DNA of 64,000 nt, from assembly GCA_015039465.1 (NCBI GenBank), contig MU130548.1, forward strand, positions 126,294-190,293. Direction: 5' to 3'. How positions within the stretch are numbered: position 1 is the stretch's first letter; every line of letters begins with the position of its first letter. A program made the position numbers and the translations under genes. Under the pieces are notes generated by a model. It ran no database searches, had not been told where the DNA came from, and saw nothing but the letters and a program-made list of their open reading frames with translations. Source of the DNA: Phlegmacium glaucopus (Eukaryota; Basidiomycota; Agaricomycetes; Agaricales; Cortinariaceae). Below are positions 22,283 through 34,105 of this stretch, piece after piece.

Positions 22283-24867
22283 CTAATGGAGAATGACATC
22301 ATCTCCCGATTCAGATTCAGATTCAGATTCATCCTCAGATTCATCCTCCAGTTCCTCCTCCGGATCGGCATAGAATGAATCGAGATCTGTCCTTCCTCCA
22401 GTCGGCAACACGACAGGGACAGGGACAACGACAGGGACAGTCACAGCGACTACTGGCACATCATACTCTGAATCCCTCAAACTACTCTCCACACCCTTCT
22501 CAAGCCAATCAGGCATCTCTGGACTCGACGATTCCACTAAACCACATTTCATGTTAGTCTGACTATCCATATAATACTAGTACTCACCTGGATATCCATC
22601 TGCTACTCCAGTTTTACCTTCAAACAATACTACCTTCACCTGCTCTCGTCTTAACACCACACCACTAAGTTCATCCCCGTTCACCTGCAATCCAATCCCA
22701 GCTAACAACCCACTCAACATCCTCCCTCGATCTCGAACATCATAGTTTAAATCATACCGTGCAAGCGAGAACACATAGCGGCACAACATCCCTAGCCTTG
22801 CATCCACACAGTTCAACACAAACAACTTTGCCGCCAGTGTCACAACCTGTAGCTTCACCAAAGGTTCTTCTTGTCCAAACCCTTTCGCCATCTTCCTCAA
22901 TACATCAGGAGCCCATTCCGCAATCCCTTCCGGACCTCCACCTGTTTCATCCGAACCACCATATTGTCCTACTAACCACACCACGCACGCACGCGCTCGA
23001 GCGTGTTTGATATCATCAATCTTTCTCGCAAGGTGTCCAATGATAGTCAGCGGCGATTGCGACGTGCTTGCCACCGACATCGAATTTGGTTTAGAAAGCT
23101 GCGTCTGTACCAACGTCTGCAACACCATGACAGCATTGCTAACAACAATATCTAATAATTTTCCCCCTTCAGTCGCAGAGTTTATAGAAAATTAAATAAA
23201 CGAACCAATAGGACTTTTGATCATAGTAATCAATGCTGTCAAGCATTTTTGTCCTGATTCTGGAATACGAGTTGCACAATATCCCAATCCACGTATCGCC
23301 TCAGAAACAACTTCATCCTCCACATCATCTGCATAGTCCTACATAACTAGTCAGCAAAACAAAACAAAAAAGAAGAGGAAATCCTCACAATAAACTCTCG
23401 CAAAATCCCCTGATAGTTATCAACCGTAAGCACATTGAGAAGTAGCTTGATCTTGTCCTTCTTCACTTGTAGTATATCATCAGACCGCACCAAAAAGCGA
23501 GTATAATAAGGCGAAAACAAGTGCTACACCAATCGACGCGGTCAATCAAACTCAACTTTATCCTAGAAGATCACTCACAGGAACGCTCTTGGTGATGATA
23601 ATAAGGTCCATAATCACAACCCTCTCAACTTCCTTCGACGTCATCAGCAGCCTCATAAGCGGATGTACAAATTTAGGCCAGTAAGATGGAGGAGCAGCGT
23701 AAAATATCACTTTCGTAGCAGCCATTATCACCTATATCTTCATCAATTAAAAACAAACGAACCAGGGGAAAAAAAGAAAGCACGAACAGCAGGATTCCGA
23801 CTTTGAAGAGTACCTTCCACAGACTCTAACAACAATTTCACATCCTTGTCAATTTCCTCTTCTTCCACGCTATCTGCCGCCACTCCCTTATTTTCTCCTG
23901 TACTTCTCCTTCCCATAGGTCTAGGCAGCATCGTCCTTGCATACCTCAGTAATAAATTAATCAAATCCACCTGACCCCATTCATCCGCTTCCACTAAAAT
24001 CCTACACAACCTTCGATAATGTTCGTGTAGCAAATCCAATCTTGTCGGACATACAGCTTCAAATGCAGCTGCTACGCATCCGAGAGAGAGCGGAGATCGG
24101 TCTCGTAATAAAGTCGTTATTATTTGTATAAGAGCTGGGAGATGATTCGAATCAAGACTGGAAAAAAAAAGAAACCGTCTTGGTGTTGTTTTTTTGTGGA
24201 AAAAGAGAGGAACAAGAAAAAAACTCACGAAAAACACTTGGGTATAGCAAGCGCTGCTGCTTTCCTCACATACGGACTCACATCACTCGCACATTTCTTA
24301 ATCGCAAGCACCACAATACTCCCAATCATCGGTACCTTTATCCCACTCAACACTCTTAACGCCATAGCTCTAATCAATGGACTGTTATCCGCAAGATCCT
24401 TTTGAAAAGTATTAATAGAGAGTAAAGCCAGATCGGGTTCTTGTTCAGCATAGCGGAGGAGGTAGATGTAGACCAGTTTACGAATTTCGAGATTGGGTGA
24501 TGCGACTAGTTTGACTACTGGAGCGAAGTATTCGGATACGTTGCGGCCTTTTGACATTAACTAGGGGACACACACTATAAGAAAAAAGTTTTTTGAAAAA
24601 AAAGTTCGTACATACAGCTATCAATTTCGTCATAGCTTTCAATTTCTCCCTATCACTATTCCCATCCAACTGATTCTTTATTTTTGCATCGTCCACATTC
24701 CCTCCAGTCCCTCCTCCCAGGCCACCAGCTGCTGCTGAGTCGAGGTAACCTGCACCGACACCTCGGGCGATGGAGAGATCTCGTGTATGTTCAGAGAAGG
24801 ACTCTTGGAGTCGCATACCGAGACGAGTGGCATTTTCGGAGATGGCGGTGAGGTACTGGTTTGACAT
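22283..24867 (-). CDS. APL6: AP-3 adaptor complex beta subunit
   Basis: A multi-exon gene encoding the beta-adaptin trunk. The order is an N-terminal helix ([19 protein letters not shown]), a Gly-rich loop, [54 protein letters not shown] and [20 protein letters not shown] (the conserved beta-adaptin core), then Armadillo/HEAT-like helices to [13 protein letters not shown]. It ends in an acidic Ser/Glu tail ([13 protein letters not shown]) without a C-terminal ear domain, as in many fungal Apl6 proteins. AP-3 sorts cargo from Golgi or endosomes to the vacuole. Beta-1 or beta-2 adaptin would have a hinge and ear, which argues for AP-3. Confidence 0.9.
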
Positions 24868-25512
24868 TAGGGTTGGGGCTGCCAGTGGATTGGAAAGAAG
24901 GGATGATTATGTCATACATAACTAAGCCGACATCTCCGATTCTTTCTCCTCCATCAACAATCACCTCATTTCCCCTTGGGCTTTGGATCGTATCTAACCT
25001 TCCCAATCTTCTGGATGATAGCTCCGACATACGATCTCTAATCTACTCAATTTGACGATCCATGATTGCTAATGTCTCGATGATATCACCCAACGATCTA
25101 CAATCTTGCGCCGACTCTTTGTTGGACTCCATTCAAGGTCTCAATATTACTGTGAAAACCCATGGTTGATATCGAGTTTTTTCTCCTTATCTACATAGTC
25201 CCTGGAATTTCGAAGACTTCCCGCTAGAACATGTAATTTTATTTCTAAGCTCGTACTCGCGAAATTTTTTGTTACAAGGCGTAATTTGATCAATTGATGG
25301 GCATAAGCGCTTGAGATATATGGTTATCTCTAATAAGGGCTCAGCATATATGTTCGGAAATAATTATGGGCGACTCTGTTTCTTTTCTTTATCACGTGCA
25401 GAGGTTTGAAATTCCAACATTTTGCTCTTGGCCGGAGCGCCGCACTGGTGAGATGATATATATTATCAGTTAAACATTCCAGGAAAGAAACACAGGTCAG
25501 TGTGGATACTGT
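24868..25512. other. Intergenic (AP-3 beta promoter side), no gene seen
   Basis: This separates the AP-3 beta start from the GH79 stop. A 79-codon minus-strand frame (24791-25030) overlaps the 5' end of the AP-3 gene in another frame and is not supported by any motif. Confidence 0.5.
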
Positions 25513-27580
25513 CTACTTGAATGTCAGCATAACGACTTCGGTCGCCTGAATATCAACACCATCTTGAACATTAACGGTGCTAATTTGCAGACTGCCGCTA
25601 ACCCTCGCATCACTTGTCTCATAAGTCTGGCCGCCCCAAGTCAAACCAGAGGTATCATCCGCATGCCTTATTTTCGGCGAAAGAGAGTCATTAAATGATC
25701 ACGAAATCGATGATTTTAAAAAGTGGACATACGGCACAAATAATCGCTTTACATCCATCGTCGAAGGGACGGTACCACTTGCAAAGGTTAAATTCACGTG
25801 CGTGCTTGACCTCGCAGTGGTCGTCGTCGTAAAGAACGCCAACGAGTTAATTAGAATGGCTTTTGTCAACTGGCCACCCTGGTAGAAAGCGTACCCCGAG
25901 ATCCTAGAATCAGTAATATTGAGCTCGACTGCTTGTGTGTTGCCGCTGTTACCAATGGCTTCGGCTGCGATGATCGCGGCGTAATACTGCGGCTGAATGT
26001 GAGGAGGAAGGGGATTGGAAAGAGTGGATCCATCGAGCGTAGAGCGGGTCAAGGTGGTAGGTTGAATCTGAAATTAAGCTACTGTCAGACGATACATATC
26101 TGTGTGGAATGTCTGCATATACATACCAAACTATACTTGAATCCAATACCAACATGGAAGAACACCCTCGAAATGTCAAGTTGCGTTCTATATCCGGGAT
26201 TAGGTTAGAAGATACTTAAGCAGAGGCCGCAAGGTAACTACATACGCGAACAGGAGGTAATCTAACGTCCACAAGGCTGCTCCTGCCGTATTGCTGACGC
26301 CAGGGGCACCCTATAGCATGGTAAGCACGCTATACGGTCATATCTTTGATTCACTGACATGGCATGAATAACTATTCGTCTCTCCAAGCACGTAATCAAG
26401 TCCCTTCCCATGGGCAGCCGCAATATCAGGTATGAAGCCGGTCAAATTGCCTCGGATAGTCGCTTTAGTCATCAAATCTTGCAGAAGTCCACCACTCCCT
26501 GTACAAAAGGATCCACTATAGTGGTGCTGTGAAATCCTATGCAATGAAAGAATCCACCAGCATGAATATGCAATAATTTTGAGCTAGAAAGTAAGCGTAC
26601 GTTGAGATTAAAGAACCGGGTGCAGATGAAAGAATCCCCTCTTGGAAGATAGCTTGTGGCGAAAAGCCGCTAGTAGAATGTGAAGACCCAGCAAAAGACC
26701 CACCCCAGAATGGTATAAAGGAAGACGATGACATAGACACGTTGGTAGCGAACTCAATCCACCTCGAAGAGCAGTATTATATTAGTAAAAATCACATATT
26801 ACTCCTACCTCGGATGATAGGTAAGTACGCACTGTGTGACATATTGTGAGGATGTGAATGTTGGGGGTCTTGCACCATTATTTAAGTAAAGGTCAGCTTC
26901 GTTGCCAATCTCGATAGCATCGAGCACGATGCCAGCATCTTTGATAGGAGGGGACGCGAAAGCTTTTACAAGGGATTGGGCTTCGAGAAATGCCGCCGTC
27001 AAGTTGTTTTGACCAAGATTCAAGCCCCATATTACGTGAGTATCTACATATGTTCATCAAAATATGTACGTAGGTGAGAAAAGAGGAGGAGAAAAAAAGA
27101 GGAGAATCCATACTTGGTGGGAGAAACTTGGCAGCTCCATAGTAGGGATCACCAACTGTGATATTTGTGGCCTCTGGGTATGGGACCGTGCTGGTCACGG
27201 GAGGGAAAATGGCTTCTGAAAACTGACAACTCTGCAGTTAGCCAAAGACTCGGATTTCACTCCACATGTGAACGGCACAGCACCTGGACATTGTCCCCAA
27301 AATTCGTGTGGTCTTCGCTATTTGCTCCTATTCTTATCTGGGGTGGTAGTCCAGTCAATTGTTGCAAATTGTCCAAAGTATTGAAGAAGAAATCGTTTCG
27401 TGAGGTGGTTCCCACCCAGTCGGTCCAGCGGTCTTGCTCGATGGAGAAAGACAACAAGGATTGAGACACTGGGGAAGCAGCTGCAGGCGGTGTCAGTGAC
27501 ACCGGGACATCAAGACACGAAACAACTTGGCTGAGGAGCAAGAGCGAAACAGCGCGGTATGGGAGCAAAAAGTTGGGCAT
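25513..27580 (-). CDS. Secreted GH79 beta-glucuronidase-like glycoside hydrolase
   Basis: A multi-exon gene of about 530 residues. The ATG at 27580 opens a classical signal peptide (MPNFLLPYRAVSLLLLSQVV, cleaved around SCLDVP). Then come SFSIEQDRWTDW, LTGLPPQIRIGANSEDHTNF, LDAIEIGNEADLY (the asparagine-glutamate pair expected for the acid/base of a clan GH-A barrel), GLDYVLGETNSYSCHG (the nucleophile Glu candidate) and HVGIGFKYSLIQP. The C-terminal beta-sandwich (GH79C-like) carries VELNITDSRISGYAFYQGG and ends VVMLTFK. It probably releases glucuronic acid or related sugars from glycans or arabinogalactan outside the cell. All exons inspected keep frame. Confidence 0.88.
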
Positions 27581-28180
27581 TATCGTCCTGGCCCTTCGAC
27601 AAGACGCGTTTATATACTTCCGCCAAGTGGATTTAGCAGAAGCAACTTCTGAGAAAAGGAATTTCATTGGCGTGTGGGTCGCAAGACTATTTATAATATT
27701 TCGGATGTGATCTCCATTATTTTAGTATGGTACTGCTCGACGCGACGCGAATAAGGAAGGCACCAAGTTGGGCTGACTTGATAATGAAAAATGCCGCCAG
27801 CTGACTTAACCTGTGTCCCTGATTCGTCTAGCAACGATGTGGCTTGGCATTTCAACATTTCAACATGTACAGTGTTCAAAGGAAAGGATTCAGGCAAGGC
27901 AAAGGCAAGGCTCAAAGCTTGTTGGTGACGTGACGTGACCTAAATTTTAATACAGTAACGCATTTAGGCTAAGAATGTTTTGGAACGATATTAATATTGT
28001 TGGAGCCGAGCAGCAGCTTCCGTAACTTGGCCTAATGCAAAGTGCTATGGCAGCGCTAGCGAGTGTCGGGGACTCGGAGGAAGCCCATGCGGTTAGTGGA
28101 AAAGGATGCAGTAAAAGAATGAGCAGTGGCATGAGGATACTTTAAAAATGACTTCGTGTGTATAAGGATCATATCTATTA
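27581..28180. other. Intergenic, no gene seen
   Basis: Upstream of the GH79 start and downstream of the Rieske/DUF455 stop. Short open frames on the minus strand show no motif. Nothing else seen. Confidence 0.5.
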
Positions 28181-30152
28181 TCAGCGCCTGTCATATTCGA
28201 CGGCAACAGCGGCTATACTATCCCGTATCTCCGCTTCTACCAAGCCCATCGCGCCTCGCAGACCTTCATAGAACGGGGGAGTCAATCCCGCCTTCTCTCT
28301 ATCTTCAACGTTAAAGGGGCCTTTGACATCCCCTCTCCAACCCTTCTTAACCTCCTCCCTAAAAGCGGTGATAGGATCAACATCTCCTTGACCACAAATC
28401 CAGGTAAACCAGCGATGCCCTGAGGTAACGTGGGTGACCTCATCAGCGTGAATAATTTCCATAACCTTCACAGTTTCCGTGTCGCCAGCTTTTCTGAACC
28501 GTTCGATTGTCGCAGGATTGACATCAAGACCTCGTGCTTCGTGCACGAGATGTATGATTGCCAGACGAGCGCGAAGGGAATCAGAAGTCACAGTTGCAGA
28601 TTCCCAAAGTGAAGCGTGAACTGGCATGCTACCGTATGGCGTTGAAGGCGAGAGAGATGCCAGTCTTGATGTGAGTAAAGAGCTGGGGGGAAAAACGGAT
28701 AAGCCTGGCAACAAAAAGTCTGCGTGGCAACTCACAAATGCTTTGACTCGTCAAGAGCCATTTTAGCAAAGTCCGAGAAGAAGGCCGGCGGTAGATCAGG
28801 ATGTGCTGGCCCAAAGCGAGCCATGATATCCCAGCTAAATAAAAATTGAGCTTAGTGAGATCTCATGGATCCAAGCTCCAAGCAGCTTGTATACTTACGC
28901 CAAATCAATGCTAATCAGGCAGGATCAGATTGCATAAGATCTCAACGAACCAAAACATTTTACTTACGCCCATTGCTCAATATTTGCAAGTGCGTGTAGC
29001 ATCACCGCCCTGTTTTTCCGGCTCTTTACTTTCGCCGGGTCGACGGTGTTTTTTGAATATGAATCTTCTCGTGGCGGTATGTCGGGTGGACGAGGTGCAT
29101 TTGGTGACTTATGACCTATAGACGCAAGTTTTCCTGTGCGAAATAAATGTACTGCATGACGAGTTCGCTCAACCTGTGATGTTTCTTTGTTAGAATCTGC
29201 ATGGACCGCGCCAATGACACGTGCGTACCTTCAATGTCGGATTTGGTGTGTTGAGGATTAAAACAGCCCATTGCATGAGTGTCGTAGGTGTTTGGTTAGT
29301 AGGAACCAGGGGCTCTACTACGCGAACTTCTGTTGATAGGACTTGAGGTGCACTCTGTGTTGGTACGGGCAGCGGTGGATCTGCAAATTCTGTCCTAGAT
29401 ATGAGTATGGAAGTACTTTTAAGTGTTATAACGAAATTGATAGACCTTCAGACACGGGGCGTAATTCAACTAAGCGCCAATTACTTCCTCCTTCGGGAGC
29501 TTCCATGAATACTTTCTCGAGACCGTCTTCAGGGTCCTTCTTGATTTCAACAGAGTAAGTGCAAGCTCTCAGCCCCGTTTCACTCTTCCCAGTCTTCAGA
29601 TCGAAGTCATACCTGCCAGATATTCAGGAGGCATAACTACGTTGGAAGAAGCCTAAACGTACCTATGCCATGGACAAACGGCGACTACACTCGTTTCACA
29701 TTCCTCGATTTCTGCATGAGATAAATCTGCTCCTAGGTGTGGACAAGTGGACTCCATGACATATATTTGCCTCTGATTCGAACCAGCATTCCCAGACGTA
29801 GTAGATAACAGAGTACTTTCGCCATTGTCTGACTCCCGTCCAAGTTCGGATGAGAGTCTGAAAAGAATCAACGAGTGATAGTGGCCTTCTTGAGATCGAA
29901 GGTTAAGGTGATATCGAAAGTGCGTGAGTAGATCAGAAAGCGGCGCGATGCTGCAGGCAACAAAATTTTTGAATTGAGATTCAGTATAGACAATTAGTAG
30001 AAGCTCGACAATGATCCTTTAGGAGGACGAACTGAAGGAGGGCCATTGATTAGGGGTTCAGGGAAGCGTAAAGCAGTCCAAACAGTGACTGACTTGTTCT
30101 TGACCTCAAAGGCCGCAAATAGCCCTGCAATGATAATTGCTCTGAACTTGCC
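28181..30152 (-). CDS. Fusion of Rieske [2Fe-2S] domain and DUF455 ferritin-like domain
   Basis: One continuous set of exons reads through both domains. N-terminal part: AIIIAGLFAAFEVKNKSVTV. Rieske domain: first ligand pair in STCPHLGADLSHAE, second in VVAVCPWHRYDFDLKTG, giving the Cys-X-His ... Cys-X2-His set. A linker with SVEIKKDPEDGLEKVFMEAP and WAVLILNTPNPTLKVERT leads into DUF455 with ANIEQWAIDLAWDIMARF, FAKMALDESKHF, HEARGLDVNPATIERF and IHADEVTHVTSGHRWF. These Glu/His residues are spaced like the diiron ligands of ferritin-like folds. A Rieske centre could pass electrons to the diiron site, suggesting an oxygenase or hydroxylase; this is inference. The true start is unresolved: the frame is open from 30152, but the only upstream in-frame ATG (30179) is cut off by a TGA at 30155-30153. 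One linker intron near 30020 is also uncertain. Confidence 0.85.
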
Positions 30153-30177
30153 TCAATAAAAAAAAAAGTCCTTCAGC

Positions 30178-31403
30178 ATGAGACTCTCTAACCTGATACC
30201 ATCCATTCCTGCTAATCTGGTAACGTGTCTGGACGCAATAGACATTCGAACAGAAACAGACCTTTTATTCTCTGCTTCAACGTTCGACATTTTCAGGCGA
30301 TTGCCTAAAGGCACAATCTCGTTGCAAGAATTGACAGATTATACAGATCTTGTAGCAGAACTATGTGCTGCTCCCGCAATCTCAGGATGTGACTTGCTTT
30401 CATTGGAAAACGAGTTGCAGAGGAATGCTGTAGAGTTGACTATTGGCAACCAAGAACTCGATGAATTTCTTCTGGGCTTAAGCGGTGGACGCGTTATTGA
30501 AATCTCTGGCGACCGAGGCACTGGAAAATCGGCGCGTTTTCTTATAGTTCTCCTTTTCCTCCAGTTGCCCATGTTAACCAAGTTGGCATCCAGAGCCTAG
30601 CTCTTAACCTGGTATTGCATCATCTCGGAAAATATGCTGGGAGCACTGCCACGTGGATTGATACGACTGGGGATTTCTCTCCTGAAAATGCCTGCCAGCT
30701 CTTAGAGTGCATTGAGGTCATTCACTTGCTGCTGATTTAAATATATGTCCTAATTATTATTTTCAGAAACCTTCGTCTATTCTTGAACGATTGCAGATAT
30801 CACTAGCTTTCGACATTGAGGCGGCTCAAGCAATTGTGGATCATTCAATCCAAAATATTGATGTGCGTGCGACTACTTGTCCTTTAACTTGAGGAACTAT
30901 TTAACATCGATACCTTCAGTCACATCGCCAATTCATAATTATTGATGCCATTACACCCTTGCTCGGCCCATTGCTCGGCCCAGCATCAGCGCAAGGTCAT
31001 GCAATCATGACTGATTTTATGCGACAACTACAATCTTTGGCTCAAAGTACGAATATCACCATTCTCGTGAGTTTTTAAGACCATCTCGCGCCAGCCGTGC
31101 TTATTAACGAAATCTTTCTTGTGTTCAAGGTCATAAATAATACTGCTCGCGTAAGTCAAGCGAGCCTTGAAAGAAAGCCTGCATTAGGACCCTCTTTCGC
31201 ATTGATGGCCGACACCAGCCTCTGGCTAACGTTGAATAGCGAAAACGCGCAGCCCCCCTGCCATACAATCAGAGTTCTTCGCTCACAGTCAATAGTAAGA
31301 CGATAGCCCTTCTTTCATGTCCAAAGACTAACAACCGAAAAACTAGCCCCTACCTCCTCCCGTAAAATTTTACATACGGGAAGGCGTAATTTGTTCAGCA
31401 TAA
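30178..31403 (+). CDS. RAD51D: RAD51D-like RecA-family recombination protein
   Basis: Seven or so exons give about 330 residues. The N-terminal helical domain (MRLSNLIPSIPANLVTCLDA) is followed by NQELDEFLLGLSGGRVIEIS and the Walker A motif GDRGTGKSA. Walker B is hydrophobic: FIIIDAITPLL. Then come QSLAQSTNITILVINNTARV and KPALGPSFALMADTSLWL, the RAD51D-type paralogue signature, and the C-terminus FYIREGVICSA. RAD51 paralogues help load Rad51 on single-stranded DNA in homologous recombination. A 47-bp intron with an AAG acceptor falls right after Walker A. A last exon beginning after AACTAG extends the protein to 31403. It is head-to-head with the Rieske gene, and the start codons overlap in a CATG palindrome if the latter uses its ATG at 30179. 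Confidence 0.85.
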
Positions 31404-31420
31404 ATCTTCGAAATGATTCT

Positions 31421-31498
31421 TGAAATTGCGTCTTCATCAAAACTTTTGATTGAAATTGCGTCTTCAATTAAAATATGTGGTTGAAATTGCGTCTTCAA
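31421..31498 (+). repeat. Tandem repeat, ~30-bp unit, three copies
   Basis: TGAAATTGCGTCTTCA recurs at 31421, 31451 and 31482, separated by similar AT-rich spacers. It lies between the RAD51D stop and the dioxygenase promoter. Confidence 0.8.
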
Positions 31499-31813
31499 TT
31501 ACAATATTTGGTTGAACTTTTTGTCCTTCCGAAGCGGCCCTATCTTGGCGACGCACCGCAAGGTGACTCTTTTGAGCCTGTGTAAATTGGAACGGCTGAT
31601 CCGTTGTTGACCAGCAGCATAACGATCGAAAGTGCCACGTTGCGCATTAGTGCGCATTGCGCCAACATCGCGCAAGAACAAATTTGAACCTCGACTGGAG
31701 TCACGTTATCCCATCGCGTCATTGATATAGTGCCTCACGTCAGTAACACGTTATTAATGCTCAGGTCCCTATAAGAACTCACAGGGTAAGCCTTCGAAAT
31801 TCCCATACACATC

Positions 31814-33466
31814 ATGGCCCCCGTTGCAACCACCGAAAGAGATAACGTTACTACTGCACCAGTGAAACCCGTCGTTACGCAAAAAGTTTTCAATCCATTC
31901 TATTCACCTCCCAACGACGATGACGGTAATGAAACCTATAAATACGCCGAATTAAAGGTGAGTACGTTCCTTGATACGTCAGGTACCATTCTTGAAGACA
32001 TCTTTTCCCCCTTCAGCCTTCGTTCCCAGAGTTGTCTTGGGAGCCACTGGGAGAAGTCGAATTCGTTGACCGGGGATTATCTGCCGATCCTACCAAAGGC
32101 GGTCTTCTCCGAGCTGCGAGCAAAGTCACTCATTTGACACCCGCGATCGGTACTGAGATCTTGGGAATTGACTTGAGGCAACTTTCTGATACACAAAAGG
32201 ATGAACTGTAAGCCTCTATTCGATAGGAACGGCCGGCACAGTACTGAGGATATCTTAATAGTGCTTTGCTTGTCGCTGAGAGAGGAGTCGTCTGTGGGGA
32301 TTTTTTTCTTCTATGCTCGCGACCTAGATTCAAACCTGATGCCCCGTAAAGTTTTCCGCGATCAGGAGATAGATATTTATCAACAATTGGAGCTTGGTCG
32401 TCATTTTGGACCCTTGCACCGACATGCAACCACGCCTATTACAAGGAATGGTCTTGAAGAAGTACATGGTCAGTTTGAATTACCACAGAACATTGAAACA
32501 TTCGCTCATACTTTCGGGCAGTGGTATATAACGATGCCAGCCGTAGGCCTGACCCTTCGGCATTTACGAGGCTCGAATTGTGGCACTCAGATGTAACTAT
32601 CATTTTCGTTTTGTGTCATGAGAACCCTTCATGATTTATTTCAATCAAGGTCTCTTATGAAATTCAACCTCCAAGCACGACATCTTTGAAACTTTTGACT
32701 TGTCCCGAAATTGGTGGGGACACTTTATGGAGCTCTGGGTAAAAACAATTCTGCTTCAAGTTCGATGTTTGATAATCTGACCCCCGATTCCAGATACGCT
32801 CTATACTCCTCTTTAAGCCCTGGCCTCCAGACCTATCTCGAAGGTCTTTCCGCCGTCCATAGCGCCGTTGCCCAAGCAGAAGGAAACCGAGCCGCCGGTC
32901 TTCCGGTACGCCGTAGGGAAATCGAAACGGTACACCCTATCGTTCGCGTCCATCCCGCTACTGGCTGGAAGAGTATTTACGTTAATCCTGGTGCGTTCCT
33001 TTCCTCGTGGGAAATTTGCCTTGACTCAAGATGGACACCATTTTCTCAAGGCTTCACACGATACATCGTTGGTGTACCCAGGGCCGAATCAGATGCCATC
33101 TTGACGTTCCTTTACCATCAAATAAGTGAAAATCCTGATCACCAGGTACGCTTCCGCTGGGAGGTCAATTCTATTGCTTTCTGGGACAACAGGGTAAGAA
33201 GTTATTTTTTTTTGCCATTATTTCAGGACATAATTCTTTTATCGCTTCAGATTGTCACTCATTCAGCCACGTTCGATTTTTGGCCTGCTATGCGTCATGC
33301 ACTTCGAGCCACACCTCACGGAGACAAACCCACCTCCGTAGAAGATTATGAACGTCAGACAGGAAAAGAAGCCAAAGACAGACAATTAGAGATTTGGAAA
33401 CAACAGGGGATCACGGTGGATCAGAACGTAAAGCCAAAATCGGGCAAGGCACGTTACAATGACTGA
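31814..33466 (+). CDS. TauD-family alpha-ketoglutarate-dependent dioxygenase
   Basis: About 8 exons give roughly 400 residues. Motifs: IGTEILGIDLRQLSD, ERGVVFFRDQEI, HFGPLHRHATTP, the first iron ligands in ELWHSDVSYEIQPP (His-X-Asp), GGDTLWSSGYALYSSLSP, and the distal ligand in WDNRIVTHSATFDFWP, where the His precedes the 2-oxoglutarate-binding Arg region. This is the layout of fungal sulfonate/taurine dioxygenases such as yeast Jlp1, which release sulfite from sulfonates using Fe(II), oxygen and 2-oxoglutarate. The substrate cannot be fixed: 2,4-D-type or xanthine dioxygenases share the fold. The Jlp1-like N-terminal segment (PELSWEPLGEVEFVDRG) favours sulfonate use. An AATAAA lies just after the stop. 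No break seen. Confidence 0.92.
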
Positions 33467-34105
33467 AAATAAAGGCGATAATCTGAAAATTGAATTTATA
33501 TATAAACTTGACTTTTTCGATTTTATTTTTCTCTTGAGGTGCAATGTGTGACGGGTCTGCTTACCGAATGGAGATTCTAATGAAAAGAATGGGCGTATCT
33601 GGGCGTATCTGGGCGTATCTCGGTATCCACGTTCTTTCATCGATATCATCACAGATCCCACGACGCCTATCGGCATACTGCATACACAAAAAATGTGCCC
33701 CTGATCTACACAAATCGATTGCAATCCGATTGCACAACAAACGAGAAAACATCGATCATCAGATCTTGAAAAATAGTTATTGCAAAATTATAACACCGAA
33801 ACTGCAGATGGAAGCAAGAATGTCTGGAATTACAAGGGGAACATGTTATATGCAAGCTGCTAGTGAATGAACACAAATCGTAAGTTATTGGGAAAGTGAA
33901 AAAGGATTTTACAATATTTGTTATATGCGGAAAGATGAAAGATCTGGATGCGCCTCATTAATAGATATATAATGATGCAAATCGGAGAGAACGAAAGTTG
34001 TATATGTAATGGCGAAGTGAGGTTCAAGAATGGAATAACAAGAGCAGAGTACGATGACCTTGGCGGTAACAAGGTTTTTTTTTGGCAGGCTTTTCATCTT
34101 GACGA
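33467..34105. other. Convergent intergenic region
   Basis: Lies between the 3' ends of the dioxygenase and GATA-factor genes. It is AT-rich, contains a short tandem repeat (33591-33620) and has no supportable gene. Confidence 0.5.
33591..33620 (+). repeat. Three perfect copies of GGGCGTATCT
   Basis: Three head-to-tail 10-bp units. A single GGGCGTATCT also occurs near 60530. Confidence 0.9.

Noticed and set aside
24791..25030. Upstream minus-strand frame as first exon of AP-3 beta
   Set aside because: It overlaps the AP-3 start in another frame and shows no adaptin sequence.
30530..30590. A 29-bp micro-intron right after Walker A in RAD51D
   Set aside because: A 47-bp intron with an AAG acceptor at ACCAAG also keeps frame, and AAG acceptors recur in this window.
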